DNA of 64,000 nucleotides, from positions 496,001 through 560,000 of the forward strand of contig NZ_BJEN01000003.1 in assembly GCF_008326345.1 (NCBI RefSeq), written 5' to 3'. A program made the position numbers and the translations under genes. The notes beneath the pieces are model-generated. The model searched no databases, was not told where the DNA came from, and was given only the letters and a program-made list of their open reading frames with translations. Numbering within the stretch: position 1 is the first letter of the stretch; every line of letters begins with the position of its first letter. The DNA is from Cutibacterium modestum. GTDB taxonomy: Bacteria; Actinomycetota; Actinomycetes; Propionibacteriales; Propionibacteriaceae. Of the stretch, positions 36,548-44,675 are shown piece after piece.

Positions 36548-38050
36548 ATGGTCAGATCAGGCTCGACATCGACCTCGGCGAGGTTCGTCATCGAGTCCTC
36601 CAAGGCCAACGAGCCCCGAGAGCCGCGCTTGCCATGGCCGTGGCCAGTCGTCGTCCTGGTAGCCGCAGCGGCCGCAATCCTGGCACAATGGCTCGCTGTC
36701 GCCGGAATCATCGTTCCCGAATGGCTGGCCAATAACGGACGCTCATTTCCTAGCATTCTGACAGCAGCGTCGAGTCTGTGGCTGAGCGGCCATGGGGCGC
36801 CTGTTGACATCATTGGGGTGCACATTGGCCTCATTCCGCTCGGTCTCACGTGCGTGAGCCTGCTGCTGGGCGAAGAAGCCTGCCGGTACGGTGCTCGCGT
36901 GCTATGGCACCGGCACGACAAAAAACCGACACGTCGACACGTCGGTGAGGCAATAGCTCTCCACACTACGGTCGAGTTGCTAGCGGCCGTCATGATGGCG
37001 GCTGGTGTAGCGACCCCCCATTGGCTCACCGCCATGGTTGGGGCATTGCTCATCGGACTGTGTTCAGGGTTCGTCGGGGCATGCCGTGGCGCCCACATCA
37101 ATCCGTTGAGCCGGTTACCACACTGGGCCCGAGGACTGCCGAGAGCCATCGGGTCAACCGTCGCCGTCTGTCTGGCAGGCGGATCAGCGGCGCTGGCCGT
37201 GGCGCTATTGGTTCATGCAAATCGGGTGATTCATCTGCACCAGCAGACGGGTGCCACCGGTTGGGGCGGGTTTTGCCTCATCCTCGTGCAGTTGGCATGG
37301 TTGCCGACCATGGCGCTGTGGGGCACCGCATGGACGATGGGTTCAGGTTTCGCCTTTGGTACCGGAACCTTTGTATCCCCACTGGGAACTCACCTCGGCA
37401 TCCTCCCGGCCCTCCCGGTGCTTGGCGCCCTACCCTCTAACAGTCCGCTGAGCCCGGCTGCCTGCGCGTGGTTTGCCGTACCGGTCGTTGCTGCGATCAT
37501 CGGTGGAATCCTCGTTATGAGGTCCCTACCGGAAGCCGAATTTGAGATCGGGTCTGGGCTTGGCGCCCTGACTGGTCTGGCATCGGGACTTGTGCTCGGC
37601 GTCTTGGGATTGCTCAGTAGTGGAAGCCTGGGGGACGAGCGACTCAGTGAGGTAGGCACGATTATGCCGGCTACCGCTGGGTGCGCCGTCGGCGTCTTGA
37701 CCTTCGTGACGATGCTGTGCGGTTTCGTCATCGGCTTGTCGCGACGCTTGAGATCAGAAGAGTCGCGTCAAGGACGCGTGGAGCGCCGTCAGGAGCGCAA
37801 GACGAACCACGCCGTCAAAGCCGAGAGGAAGGCTCGCAACCGGGCCGCTAAGAAGAAGATAAAAGCTGAGCAGAAGGCCGAGAAAATGGCGGCCGTCAAG
37901 CGAGAAGCTGAAGCTAAGCAGGACAAGGGTACCCCCGAGAATGCCACCGCAGAGCCGGTTGACGATAAGGCAATCGGTCACGATATCTACGACTCTATTC
38001 AAAACAACCAGGACGCCCTTGACGATGAGGACACCACTGACCGACCTTGA
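36548..38050 (+). CDS. DUF6350 / PerM-like integral membrane protein
   Basis: A 500-aa membrane protein. About nine TM segments run from residue 30 to 410, starting PVVVLVAAAAAILAQWLAVAG. The family markers SILTAASSLWLSGHGAPVDI and VHIGLIPLGLTCVSLLLGEEA fit the DUF6350 family, to which mycobacterial PerM belongs. PerM is linked to cell division under stress and its gene lies close to sucCD in mycobacteria, as here. The C-terminal tail of about 95 residues is highly charged (EERKARN- and KKKIKAEQKAEK-type runs), predicted helical or coiled coil. I start at the ATG with CAGGA upstream. Orthology to PerM is inferred from family and context. Confidence 0.78.
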   Translation: MVRSGSTSTSARFVIESSKANEPREPRLPWPWPVVVLVAAAAAILAQWLAVAGIIVPEWLANNGRSFPSILTAASSLWLSGHGAPVDIIGVHIGLIPLGLTCVSLLLGEEACRYGARVLWHRHDKKPTRRHVGEAIALHTTVELLAAVMMAAGVATPHWLTAMVGALLIGLCSGFVGACRGAHINPLSRLPHWARGLPRAIGSTVAVCLAGGSAALAVALLVHANRVIHLHQQTGATGWGGFCLILVQLAWLPTMALWGTAWTMGSGFAFGTGTFVSPLGTHLGILPALPVLGALPSNSPLSPAACAWFAVPVVAAIIGGILVMRSLPEAEFEIGSGLGALTGLASGLVLGVLGLLSSGSLGDERLSEVGTIMPATAGCAVGVLTFVTMLCGFVIGLSRRLRSEESRQGRVERRQERKTNHAVKAERKARNRAAKKKIKAEQKAEKMAAVKREAEAKQDKGTPENATAEPVDDKAIGHDIYDSIQNNQDALDDEDTTDRP

Positions 38051-38135
38051 GCTGTTTCGGACCGTCTGTGGTAACAAACCTGTGAGGTGATGCCGCACGC
38101 CATGGCGAACGGGTGCATACTTGACTACAAGCACA

Positions 38136-38264
38136 CGTGCTCCGGGGTCGGTGAAAGTCCGAACCGGCGGTGATAGTCCGCGACCCGAGCCGCCTTCGTG
38201 GCGGTGAGGTTGAACCGGTGAAATTCCGGTACCGACGGTTACAGTCCGGATGGGAGGTAGCACG
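38136..38264 (+). ncRNA. FMN riboswitch (RFN element)
   Basis: Conserved RFN blocks appear in order: GGGGTCGGTGAAAGTCCGAA, ACCGGCGGTGATAGTCCGCG, the variable GAGCCGCC hairpin, GTTGAACCGGTGAAATTCCGG and ACCGACGGTTACAGTCCGGA followed by TGGGAGGTAGCACG. The outer stem is CGTGCT/AGCACG. It binds FMN and controls the riboflavin operon that starts 78 nt downstream. Confidence 0.96.
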
Positions 38265-38270
38265 GTAAGT

Positions 38271-38334
38271 GGCTGGCGTCATCGTCAGCCCTGTGTGTCG
38301 TTCTTGCGCACCCCCGGAGCCGCAACGGCTCGGG
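38271..38334 (+). promoter_or_regulatory. expression platform hairpins between FMN riboswitch and ribD
   Basis: Two hairpins follow the aptamer: GGCTGGCG/CGTCAGCC (38271-38290, TCAT loop) and GGAGCCG/CGGCTCGGG-type pairing (38313-38334) whose right arm covers the first G residues of the ribD Shine-Dalgarno sequence (GGGAGG). This suggests translational control. Confidence 0.55.
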
Positions 38335-38341
38335 AGGACAC

Positions 38342-39337
38342 ATGGACCAGCGGTGGGACGCCGCCATGACGCTCGCCCTGAATATGGCGGGAAAATCACC
38401 ATGCCCGGATCCGAACCCGCGTGTCGGCTGCGTCATCGTCGCCGATGAGCGGGTGATAGGTCAGGGATGGCATCGCGGAGCGGGAACACCGCACGCTGAA
38501 ATCGAAGCACTACGCCAGGCTGGCGATGGTGCCAGGGGAGCCACCGCTGTCGTCACCTTGGAGCCGTGCAACCACACCGGACGTACCGGTCCATGCAGCC
38601 ATGCCCTTCTCGACGCCGGAATTACCCGCGTCGTCATCGCCCAGCCGGATCCTAACCCGGCGGCATCCGGGGGAGAACAGTGGCTGCGTGCCCACGGCGT
38701 CGAGGCTGTCACCGGGGTTCTTGGCGAGAAAGCGACGACCCTCAACGCCGACTGGACCTTCAGCCAAATCCACCGGCGCCCCCGCGTGTGCTGGAAGTAC
38801 GCCGCGAGCCTCGACGGACGCAGCGCTGCCCCCGACGGAACCAGTCAGTGGATTACCGGGAAAGAAGCCCGTCACCAGGTGCAGCTCGGCCGCTCCCGGT
38901 GCGGGGCTATTGTCATCGGCACTGGAACCGCCCTGGCTGACGACCCGCGACTCGTCGTTCGCCTTCCCGGAGTGACCCGCCAGCCGTTACGAGTCGTCGT
39001 GGGGCTACGAGACCTCCCCGCTGATTGTCATTTGCGCGACGACTCAGCTCCAACCCTGCACATTCGCAGCCACGATCCCGTCGAGGTGCTCGACCAACTG
39101 TGGCATCGGGGCATCCACCGGGTGTGGCTAGAGGGCGGACCACGGCTGGCCGGGGCCTTTCTTGCTGCCGACCTGGTCGACGAGGTCATCGCCCATCTAG
39201 CTCCGATGGTGTTGGGGGACGGTCGGGCGGCCGTCATCGACCCCACCGTTACCTCCCTGTCCCAAGCGCACCACTTCGTCATCGACGACGTGACCCGATT
39301 GGGCCCCGACATTCAGATCCACGCACATCATGAGTGA
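38342..39337 (+). CDS. ribD: Bifunctional diaminohydroxyphosphoribosylaminopyrimidine deaminase/reductase
   Basis: A 331-aa RibD. The deaminase domain (1-145) has the zinc motif HAEIEAL and PCNHTGRTGPC. The reductase domain (150-330) starts RPRVCWKYAASLDGRSAA and includes GTALADDPRLVVR and VWLEGGPRLAGAFL. It carries out the second and third steps of riboflavin synthesis from GTP. GGGAGGACAC precedes the ATG. It is the first gene of ribD-ribE-ribBA-ribH under an FMN riboswitch. Confidence 0.96.
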   Translation: MDQRWDAAMTLALNMAGKSPCPDPNPRVGCVIVADERVIGQGWHRGAGTPHAEIEALRQAGDGARGATAVVTLEPCNHTGRTGPCSHALLDAGITRVVIAQPDPNPAASGGEQWLRAHGVEAVTGVLGEKATTLNADWTFSQIHRRPRVCWKYAASLDGRSAAPDGTSQWITGKEARHQVQLGRSRCGAIVIGTGTALADDPRLVVRLPGVTRQPLRVVVGLRDLPADCHLRDDSAPTLHIRSHDPVEVLDQLWHRGIHRVWLEGGPRLAGAFLAADLVDEVIAHLAPMVLGDGRAAVIDPTVTSLSQAHHFVIDDVTRLGPDIQIHAHHE

Positions 39338-39344
39338 GGAGACC

Positions 39345-39944
39345 ATGTTCACCGGAATCATCGAGGAAATTGGCGAGGTTCTCGCCATCGAAAGGGGACG
39401 GGACTCCGCCCGACTCGCCATCCGCGGACCACTGGTCTGCTCGGACGCTCGGCTTGGGTCGTCTATCGCCGTCAACGGTACCTGCCTGACAATCACCGAG
39501 CTTGACGAGGACTTCTTCGGCTGTGACGTCATGGCCGAGACCCTTAACCGGACCGCGCTGGGACACCTAGCCGCGGGTATCAGGGTTAATCTGGAGCGCC
39601 CGGTGTCAGTAGGGGATCGACTTGGCGGGCACATCGTCCAGGGCCATGTCGACGGGACTGCCGAGCTCGTCTCCCGCACTCCCGGGGATCACTGGGAGGT
39701 ATTCCGATTTACCGTCCCCACTATCTTGTCGCGCTACATCACCGAGAAGGGATCAATTGCGATCAACGGCACATCGTTGACGGTCTGCGCGGTGACCCCG
39801 GAGTGGTTTGAGGTGAGCCTCATCCCGGCGACCCTCACCGGAACCGTGCTGGGAGCGCTGACGCTCGGTGATGAGGTCAACGTCGAGGTCGACGTCATCG
39901 CAAAGTATTTGGAAGCTCTGACGAACAAGGAGAGGTCATGCTGA
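39345..39944 (+). CDS. ribE: Riboflavin synthase alpha subunit
   Basis: A 199-aa trimeric riboflavin synthase with two tandem lumazine-binding repeats. Repeat one begins MFTGIIEEIGEV and contains SIAVNGTCLTI; repeat two contains GHIVQGHVDGTAEL and SIAINGTSLTVCAV. It makes riboflavin from two 6,7-dimethyl-8-ribityllumazine molecules. I start at the ATG of the invariant MFTGI with GAGGAG just upstream, seven nt after ribD; a start five codons earlier is possible. The 3' end overlaps ribBA by 7 nt. Confidence 0.96.
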   Translation: MFTGIIEEIGEVLAIERGRDSARLAIRGPLVCSDARLGSSIAVNGTCLTITELDEDFFGCDVMAETLNRTALGHLAAGIRVNLERPVSVGDRLGGHIVQGHVDGTAELVSRTPGDHWEVFRFTVPTILSRYITEKGSIAINGTSLTVCAVTPEWFEVSLIPATLTGTVLGALTLGDEVNVEVDVIAKYLEALTNKERSC

Positions 39945-41254
39945 ACACCATCGAGGAAGCCCTGACCGAGCTGCGTGCTGGACGGCCGGTGCTCGTCACT
40001 GACGATGCCGATCGGGAGAACGAGGGCGACGCCATCCTGGCCGCAGAACTCGCTGAACCGTGCTGGGTCGGATGGATGGTGCGTCACACCTCCGGCTATT
40101 TGTGCGCACCCATGACCGAGGAGAGAGCTGACCAGCTTGGCCTGCCTCTCATGTGGCCGACCAGCCAGGATCCACTGCGTACCCGCTACACCGTTGCCGT
40201 CGATGCGGCCCGCGGCATCACCACAGGCATTGACGCCGCCCAGCGTGCCCGCACAGCCCGGGTGCTCGCTGACGCCGCTTCGACGCCGACAGACCTCGTC
40301 CGTCCTGGCCACGTGTTGCCTCTTCGGGCCCGAGCTGGGGGAGTGCTGGACAGACGCGGTCACACCGAGGCTGCCGTCGATCTGGCGCGGCTGGCGGGCC
40401 TAGAACCGGTCGGTCTCATCGGTGAACTCGTCGGAGATGACGGCATGTGTCTGCGCGCCGATGCCATTGCTGATCTGGCCCGCACCGAGGGCTTGGCCTT
40501 CATCACGATCGACCAGCTTGCCCTGTGGCGTCAGACTCATGACCCGCTCTCGGTCGCCCCGATCCAGCGAGTGTTGGCCTTGGCCAGCGCCCAATTGCCA
40601 ACCCGTTACGGTCAGTTCACGATAACTGGTTACCGAGACAACCTCACTGGGGCCGAGCACGTTCTGCTGACAGGCGAGAAAGGAATAGACGCTGACGACG
40701 GTGGTCCGGCCTGGGTGAGGGTGCACTCGGAGTGCCTCACCGGGGATTCCCTGGGGTCACTGCGCTGTGACTGCGGCGATCAGCTGGTGGCCGTCCAGCA
40801 ACACGTCTGCCGTCATGGCGGGGCAATTATTTTACTGCGCGGCCATGAAGGGCGCGCTACTGGCCTGCTCAACAAGATTGCGGCCTACTGTGCCCAGGAT
40901 GGCGGTCTAGACACCGTTGACGCCCAGACCGACCTCGGTTTACCCGTCGACGCTCGCGAGTACGGGGCAGCCGTCGCAATCCTGGCCGATATCGGCATCA
41001 CGAACGTCCGGCTCCTTACGAACAACCCAGCCAAGGCTGAGGCATTGCGCGAGAGGGGACTCGAGGTGACAATGTCTCCGCTCGGGACCCCAGCCCGTCC
41101 TGAGGACGAACGGTACCTCCGCACCAAACGTGACCGAATGGGACATGTGCTGACACTCGGCGACGACCTCAGCAAGATCTCCACGCAGCCTCTCACCGGT
41201 ACCCACGCGACTCCCATTACACCCGCCCCTAGTATCAAAGGAGACCGTTCATGA
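39938..41254 (+). CDS. ribBA: Bifunctional 3,4-DHBP synthase / GTP cyclohydrolase II
   Basis: A 438-aa fusion. The DHBP synthase half (1-205) has DDADRENEGDAILAAE, TSGYLCAPMTEERADQL and RPGHVLPLRARAGGVLDRRGHTE. The GTP cyclohydrolase II half (210-420) has the zinc ligand run CLTGDSLGSLRCDCGDQL and ILLRGHEGRATGLLNKI, followed by DLGLPVDAREYGAA and LTNNPAKAEAL. It supplies both entry compounds for riboflavin synthesis. The start overlaps ribE and the stop overlaps the ribH start (ATGA). All key residues I checked by eye are in place. Confidence 0.96.
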   Translation: MLNTIEEALTELRAGRPVLVTDDADRENEGDAILAAELAEPCWVGWMVRHTSGYLCAPMTEERADQLGLPLMWPTSQDPLRTRYTVAVDAARGITTGIDAAQRARTARVLADAASTPTDLVRPGHVLPLRARAGGVLDRRGHTEAAVDLARLAGLEPVGLIGELVGDDGMCLRADAIADLARTEGLAFITIDQLALWRQTHDPLSVAPIQRVLALASAQLPTRYGQFTITGYRDNLTGAEHVLLTGEKGIDADDGGPAWVRVHSECLTGDSLGSLRCDCGDQLVAVQQHVCRHGGAIILLRGHEGRATGLLNKIAAYCAQDGGLDTVDAQTDLGLPVDAREYGAAVAILADIGITNVRLLTNNPAKAEALRERGLEVTMSPLGTPARPEDERYLRTKRDRMGHVLTLGDDLSKISTQPLTGTHATPITPAPSIKGDRS

Positions 41255-41751
41255 GTTCACGCACCACCCTCGGCCCCGCAGCCCCCGACCTCAACGGCCT
41301 CGACGGCAGCGGTCTCAGGATTGCCGTCGTTGCATCTCAGTGGCACGACACAGTCATGGCTGGGCTACTCGACGGTGCCCTGCGCGGACTGGCTGATTGT
41401 GGAGTGCGTGACCCAGCCGTCGTCCGGGTGCCAGGATCCTTCGAACTGCCGGTGGCCTGCGCTTCCCTGGCCGACCACTTTGACGCTCTCGTTGCCCTGG
41501 GAGTGGTCATTCGGGGAGGAACCTCGCACTTCGACTATGTCTGCGACGCCGCTACCCGCGGCATCACGGACGTCGCAGTACACACCAAAACCCCTATTGG
41601 GTTTGGCCTTCTGACCTGTAACGATGAGGCCCAAGCTCTCGACCGTGCTGGGCTCAAGGGCTCCCACGGGGACAAGGGTTATGTGGCTGCCCAAGCGGCC
41701 ATAGCCACCCTCACCGCGTTGTCAACTGTCCTCGCGTCACGCCCGTCGTAG
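41251..41751 (+). CDS. ribH: 6,7-dimethyl-8-ribityllumazine synthase
   Basis: A 166-aa lumazine synthase. Substrate-binding motifs VASQWHDTVMAGLLDGA, VRVPGSFELPVACASLA and ALGVVIRGGTSHFDYVCD are present, and the general-base His is in HFDYV. Near the C-terminus PIGFGLLTCNDEAQALDRAG matches the family. The protein usually assembles into pentamers or 60-mers. It is the final gene of the riboflavin operon, coupled to ribBA by an ATGA overlap. purN follows after 24 nt with its own probable promoter. Confidence 0.95.
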   Translation: MSSRTTLGPAAPDLNGLDGSGLRIAVVASQWHDTVMAGLLDGALRGLADCGVRDPAVVRVPGSFELPVACASLADHFDALVALGVVIRGGTSHFDYVCDAATRGITDVAVHTKTPIGFGLLTCNDEAQALDRAGLKGSHGDKGYVAAQAAIATLTALSTVLASRPS

Positions 41752-41763
41752 ACTCAGAGGGCC

Positions 41764-41769
41764 TAGAGT
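41764..41769 (+). promoter_or_regulatory. -10 hexamer of a probable leaderless promoter for purN
   Basis: TAGAGT ends 6 nt before the GTG start of purN. No Shine-Dalgarno sequence is present. Confidence 0.5.
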
Positions 41770-41775
41770 AGGGTC

Positions 41776-42399
41776 GTGGCTTTTCGCGTCGTTGTCCTCG
41801 TGTCGGGCACCGGAACTCTGTTGCAGTCCCTCATCGACACCCTGCCCGAGCAGGTGAGCGTCGTCGCCGTCGGTTCCGATCAACCCGACGCTGTCGCCTT
41901 GCATCGGGCCCAAACAGCCGGCATCCCGACCTTTGCTGAGCCGCTATCGCGCAGTGATGTGCAAACCGCTATGCGCGCGGCTTGGGATGCCCGTCTGACT
42001 GATGACGTCGCTCGCTACGACCCTGACTTGGTCGTCTGTGCCGGGTTCATGAAGTTGCTCGGACAAGCCTTCTTGGATCGGTTTGGCGGACGCACCATTA
42101 ACTCCCACCCAGCCTTGCTGCCGTCCTTTCCCGGAATCCATGGTCCCCGTGATGCTTTGGAATACGGGGTCAAAATTACCGGGGCTACCGTTTTCATGGT
42201 TGACGCCGGAGTCGACACCGGCCGAATCCTCGCCCAGCGGGCTGTGCCTGTCTTAGCCGACGACACCGTCGAGTCGCTTCACGAACGCATCAAGGTGGAG
42301 GAACGTGAGATGCTCGTCGAGGTTGTTACAGAACTTGCCGGGGTTCGTCCCGGCATAAAAGAACTCGACACCGAATCGTCCCGGAAGGATCCCCAGTGA
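41776..42399 (+). CDS. purN: Phosphoribosylglycinamide formyltransferase
   Basis: A 207-aa GAR transformylase. The N-terminus [17 protein letters not shown] is the phosphate-binding loop. The catalytic triad segment [15 protein letters not shown] carries Asn and His; the Asp is in [11 protein letters not shown]. It transfers formyl from 10-formyl-THF in purine synthesis. The GTG start has a TANNNT hexamer close upstream. Its stop overlaps the purH start (GTGA). folD elsewhere in the window provides its cofactor. Confidence 0.95.
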   Translation: MAFRVVVLVSGTGTLLQSLIDTLPEQVSVVAVGSDQPDAVALHRAQTAGIPTFAEPLSRSDVQTAMRAAWDARLTDDVARYDPDLVVCAGFMKLLGQAFLDRFGGRTINSHPALLPSFPGIHGPRDALEYGVKITGATVFMVDAGVDTGRILAQRAVPVLADDTVESLHERIKVEEREMLVEVVTELAGVRPGIKELDTESSRKDPQ

Positions 42400-43946
42400 G
42401 CGAACGTCAACCCATCCGTCGCGCCCTCGTTTCCGTCTACGACAAGTCCGGTCTTGACCGGTTGGCTACGGCCCTCATCGACGCTCAGGTCGAGGTGGTC
42501 TCGACGGGGACGACCGCCAAAGAGTTGGCATCTCACGGAGTGACGGTGACGGAGGTGAGTGAGGTGACGGGGTTCCCGGAGTGCCTTGACGGACGCGTCA
42601 AGACTCTGCACCCGAAGGTGCACGCCGGGATCCTCGCTGACCGTCGCCTGGAATCTCATCGCGACCAGCTGGCTGCTTTAGAGGTGAAGCCCTTTGATCT
42701 CGTCGTGTGTAATCTTTATCCCTTCTCGGAGACCGTGGCACGCGGGGGAGATTTCGACGAGTGCATCGAGAAGATTGATATTGGCGGTCCTTCGATGGTG
42801 CGGGCAGCCGCTAAGAACCACGCCAGCGTCGCTGTCCTGACGAACCCGGACCAGTACGAGGACCTTGCTCGCGCTCTGTCCGAGGGTGGGTACACCACTG
42901 AGGAGCGCCGCATCCTGGCCGCCCGCGCCTTCGCCCACACAGCTGCCTATGACGTTGCTGTGGCCACTTGGTTTGCCGCCCGCGACGGTGTCTGCGTCGA
43001 CGGGGTGCCGAGCTTCGTCGGTATGACTGGCGAGCTCATTCACCCGCTGCGCTATGGCGAGAACTCCCACCAAGCGGCTGCAGTATATCAGAGCCCTGGA
43101 GAACCTGGTCTGGCCGGTGCTCGTCAGCTCCACGGCAAGGCCATGAGTTATAACAACTACGTCGACACCAACTCGGCCCGTCGTGCCGCTTTTGACTTCG
43201 CCGAGCCGTGTGTTGCCGTCATTAAGCACTCCAATCCGTGCGGCATTGCCATCGGCTCCGACATCGCCGAAGCCCATCGCAAGGCTCACGCCTGTGACTC
43301 CCTGAGCGCTTTCGGCGGTGTCATCGCCACCAACCGACCAGTCAGCGTCACGATGGCCGAACAAGTCGCTGAAATCTTCACCGAGGTTGTCGTCGCTCCC
43401 GGTTACGAGGACGGCGCCGTCGAGATTCTGTCTCGTAAGAAGAACATCCGTCTGCTGGAGGCCCCGGCCCCGAAGGCGGCTGGCTGGGAACTGCGCCAGA
43501 TTGACGGTGGCCTGCTGGCTATGGAGGCCGATGTCTTTCAAGCTGAGGGTGATGACCCAACCCAATGGACCCTGGCCGCCGGCGACCCCGTTGACGATGC
43601 CACCTTGGCCGACCTCCTCTTCGCGTGGAAAGCGTGCCGTTCGGTGAAGTCTAACGCTATCCTGCTGGCCCACGACGGCGCCTCAGTTGGCGTTGGTATG
43701 GGCCAGGTCAACCGCGTCGATTCCTGCCGTCTTGCGGTGGAGCGGGCTGGAGGCCGAGCTGCCGGATCGGTGGCTGCCTCTGACGCCTTCTTCCCCTTCG
43801 CCGACGGTCCTCAGGTGCTCCTTGACGCCAAAGTTAAGGCGATCGTTGAGCCGGGCGGATCGATCCGCGATGATGAGACCATTGAGGCCTGCCGTAAGGC
43901 TGGGATTGCCCTTTACCTCACCGGGACCAGGCACTTCTTCCACTGA
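42396..43946 (+). CDS. purH: Bifunctional AICAR transformylase / IMP cyclohydrolase
   Basis: A 516-aa PurH. The N-terminal MGS-like cyclohydrolase domain includes [20 protein letters not shown] and [18 protein letters not shown]. The transformylase domain has [26 protein letters not shown] with the catalytic Lys-His pair, and [10 protein letters not shown]. It completes the last two steps to IMP. GTG start overlapping purN. A strong terminator follows; the next gene is convergent. Confidence 0.96.
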   Translation: MSERQPIRRALVSVYDKSGLDRLATALIDAQVEVVSTGTTAKELASHGVTVTEVSEVTGFPECLDGRVKTLHPKVHAGILADRRLESHRDQLAALEVKPFDLVVCNLYPFSETVARGGDFDECIEKIDIGGPSMVRAAAKNHASVAVLTNPDQYEDLARALSEGGYTTEERRILAARAFAHTAAYDVAVATWFAARDGVCVDGVPSFVGMTGELIHPLRYGENSHQAAAVYQSPGEPGLAGARQLHGKAMSYNNYVDTNSARRAAFDFAEPCVAVIKHSNPCGIAIGSDIAEAHRKAHACDSLSAFGGVIATNRPVSVTMAEQVAEIFTEVVVAPGYEDGAVEILSRKKNIRLLEAPAPKAAGWELRQIDGGLLAMEADVFQAEGDDPTQWTLAAGDPVDDATLADLLFAWKACRSVKSNAILLAHDGASVGVGMGQVNRVDSCRLAVERAGGRAAGSVAASDAFFPFADGPQVLLDAKVKAIVEPGGSIRDDETIEACRKAGIALYLTGTRHFFH

Positions 43947-43995
43947 TTCCACGCTCCTGGTAGGGGATTTCTGGAGTGGGATCCGTGGAGCGCAT

Positions 43996-44031
43996 CAGAG
44001 GGCCCGAGCCTTGTGCGGTTCGGGCCCTCTG
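43996..44031. terminator. terminator shared by purH and the convergent lipoprotein gene
   Basis: CAGAGGGCCCGAGCC pairs with GGTTCGGGCCCTCTG (one wobble) across a 6-nt loop, about 50 nt after purH and 20 nt beyond the lipoprotein gene's stop. Confidence 0.8.
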
Positions 44032-44049
44032 ACAATTCTTCACGAGGTG

Positions 44050-44664
44050 TCAGTCAAGCTCGGCGATGTAGTCCCACAGAGCGATGACATGCTCGCCGTC
44101 AGGGGCCCATCGAACCATGCCCTCGCCCGCAGAGGCGATAGTGTGGGTCGTAAAAGTTACCTTCTGACCTTTGCTGATCTTGGCCGGGATCGTGGATCCC
44201 GTGACCGGCTGAGCCCAGTGATATTCACCGGTCTCGTCTTGGACGTTGAACTGTTTAACCGACAGTGGGACCGTCCCGGTCGCCTCGGAGACCATCACTG
44301 TCCAGGTGAGATCTGCTTCCTCGGCGCCGACCTTGGTCCCAGGAGGAGCCATCGGACCGTTGATGTTCATCACTACAGAGTTGCCGCGATCAAGGTTTAC
44401 CTTGACCTTGACCCCCTGGTAGGAGAGGGCCGGCTTCTGGAGGGTTCCGACGACGGTTGCGGGGGCGCTCTGCGAGGGCAACCAAGAGGGTATCGATTGG
44501 GCAGCGAGCTGCTCAGCAGGATCGCCAACCTTGGCCGAGGCTGACGGTGTGGATGAGGCAGTGCCTTGGGAGGATGCGGAACATCCCGAGACCAGGGTGA
44601 CCCCAGCGCACATACCAACGACGGCAGCCTTGCGGAGGCTCGTGGCGAGTGTGAGGCTGTTCAT
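44050..44664 (-). CDS. Secreted lipoprotein of unknown function
   Basis: A 204-aa protein with a signal peptide and lipobox (TLVSGC, Cys at about residue 28). A Ser/Thr/Ala-rich linker (SSQGTASSTPSASAKVGD) is followed by a beta-rich domain: VKVKVNLDRGNSVVMNINGP, LTWTVMVSEATGTVPLSVKQF and a C-terminal WAPDGEHVIALWDYIAELD. I do not recognise the family. The ATG has GAGGTAAGG just upstream. It lies 11 nt after the phosphoesterase gene on the same strand and may be co-transcribed with it, so both may act at the cell surface. Confidence 0.8.
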   Translation of the reverse strand: MNSLTLATSLRKAAVVGMCAGVTLVSGCSASSQGTASSTPSASAKVGDPAEQLAAQSIPSWLPSQSAPATVVGTLQKPALSYQGVKVKVNLDRGNSVVMNINGPMAPPGTKVGAEEADLTWTVMVSEATGTVPLSVKQFNVQDETGEYHWAQPVTGSTIPAKISKGQKVTFTTHTIASAGEGMVRWAPDGEHVIALWDYIAELD

Positions 44665-44675
44665 TCCTTACCTCT

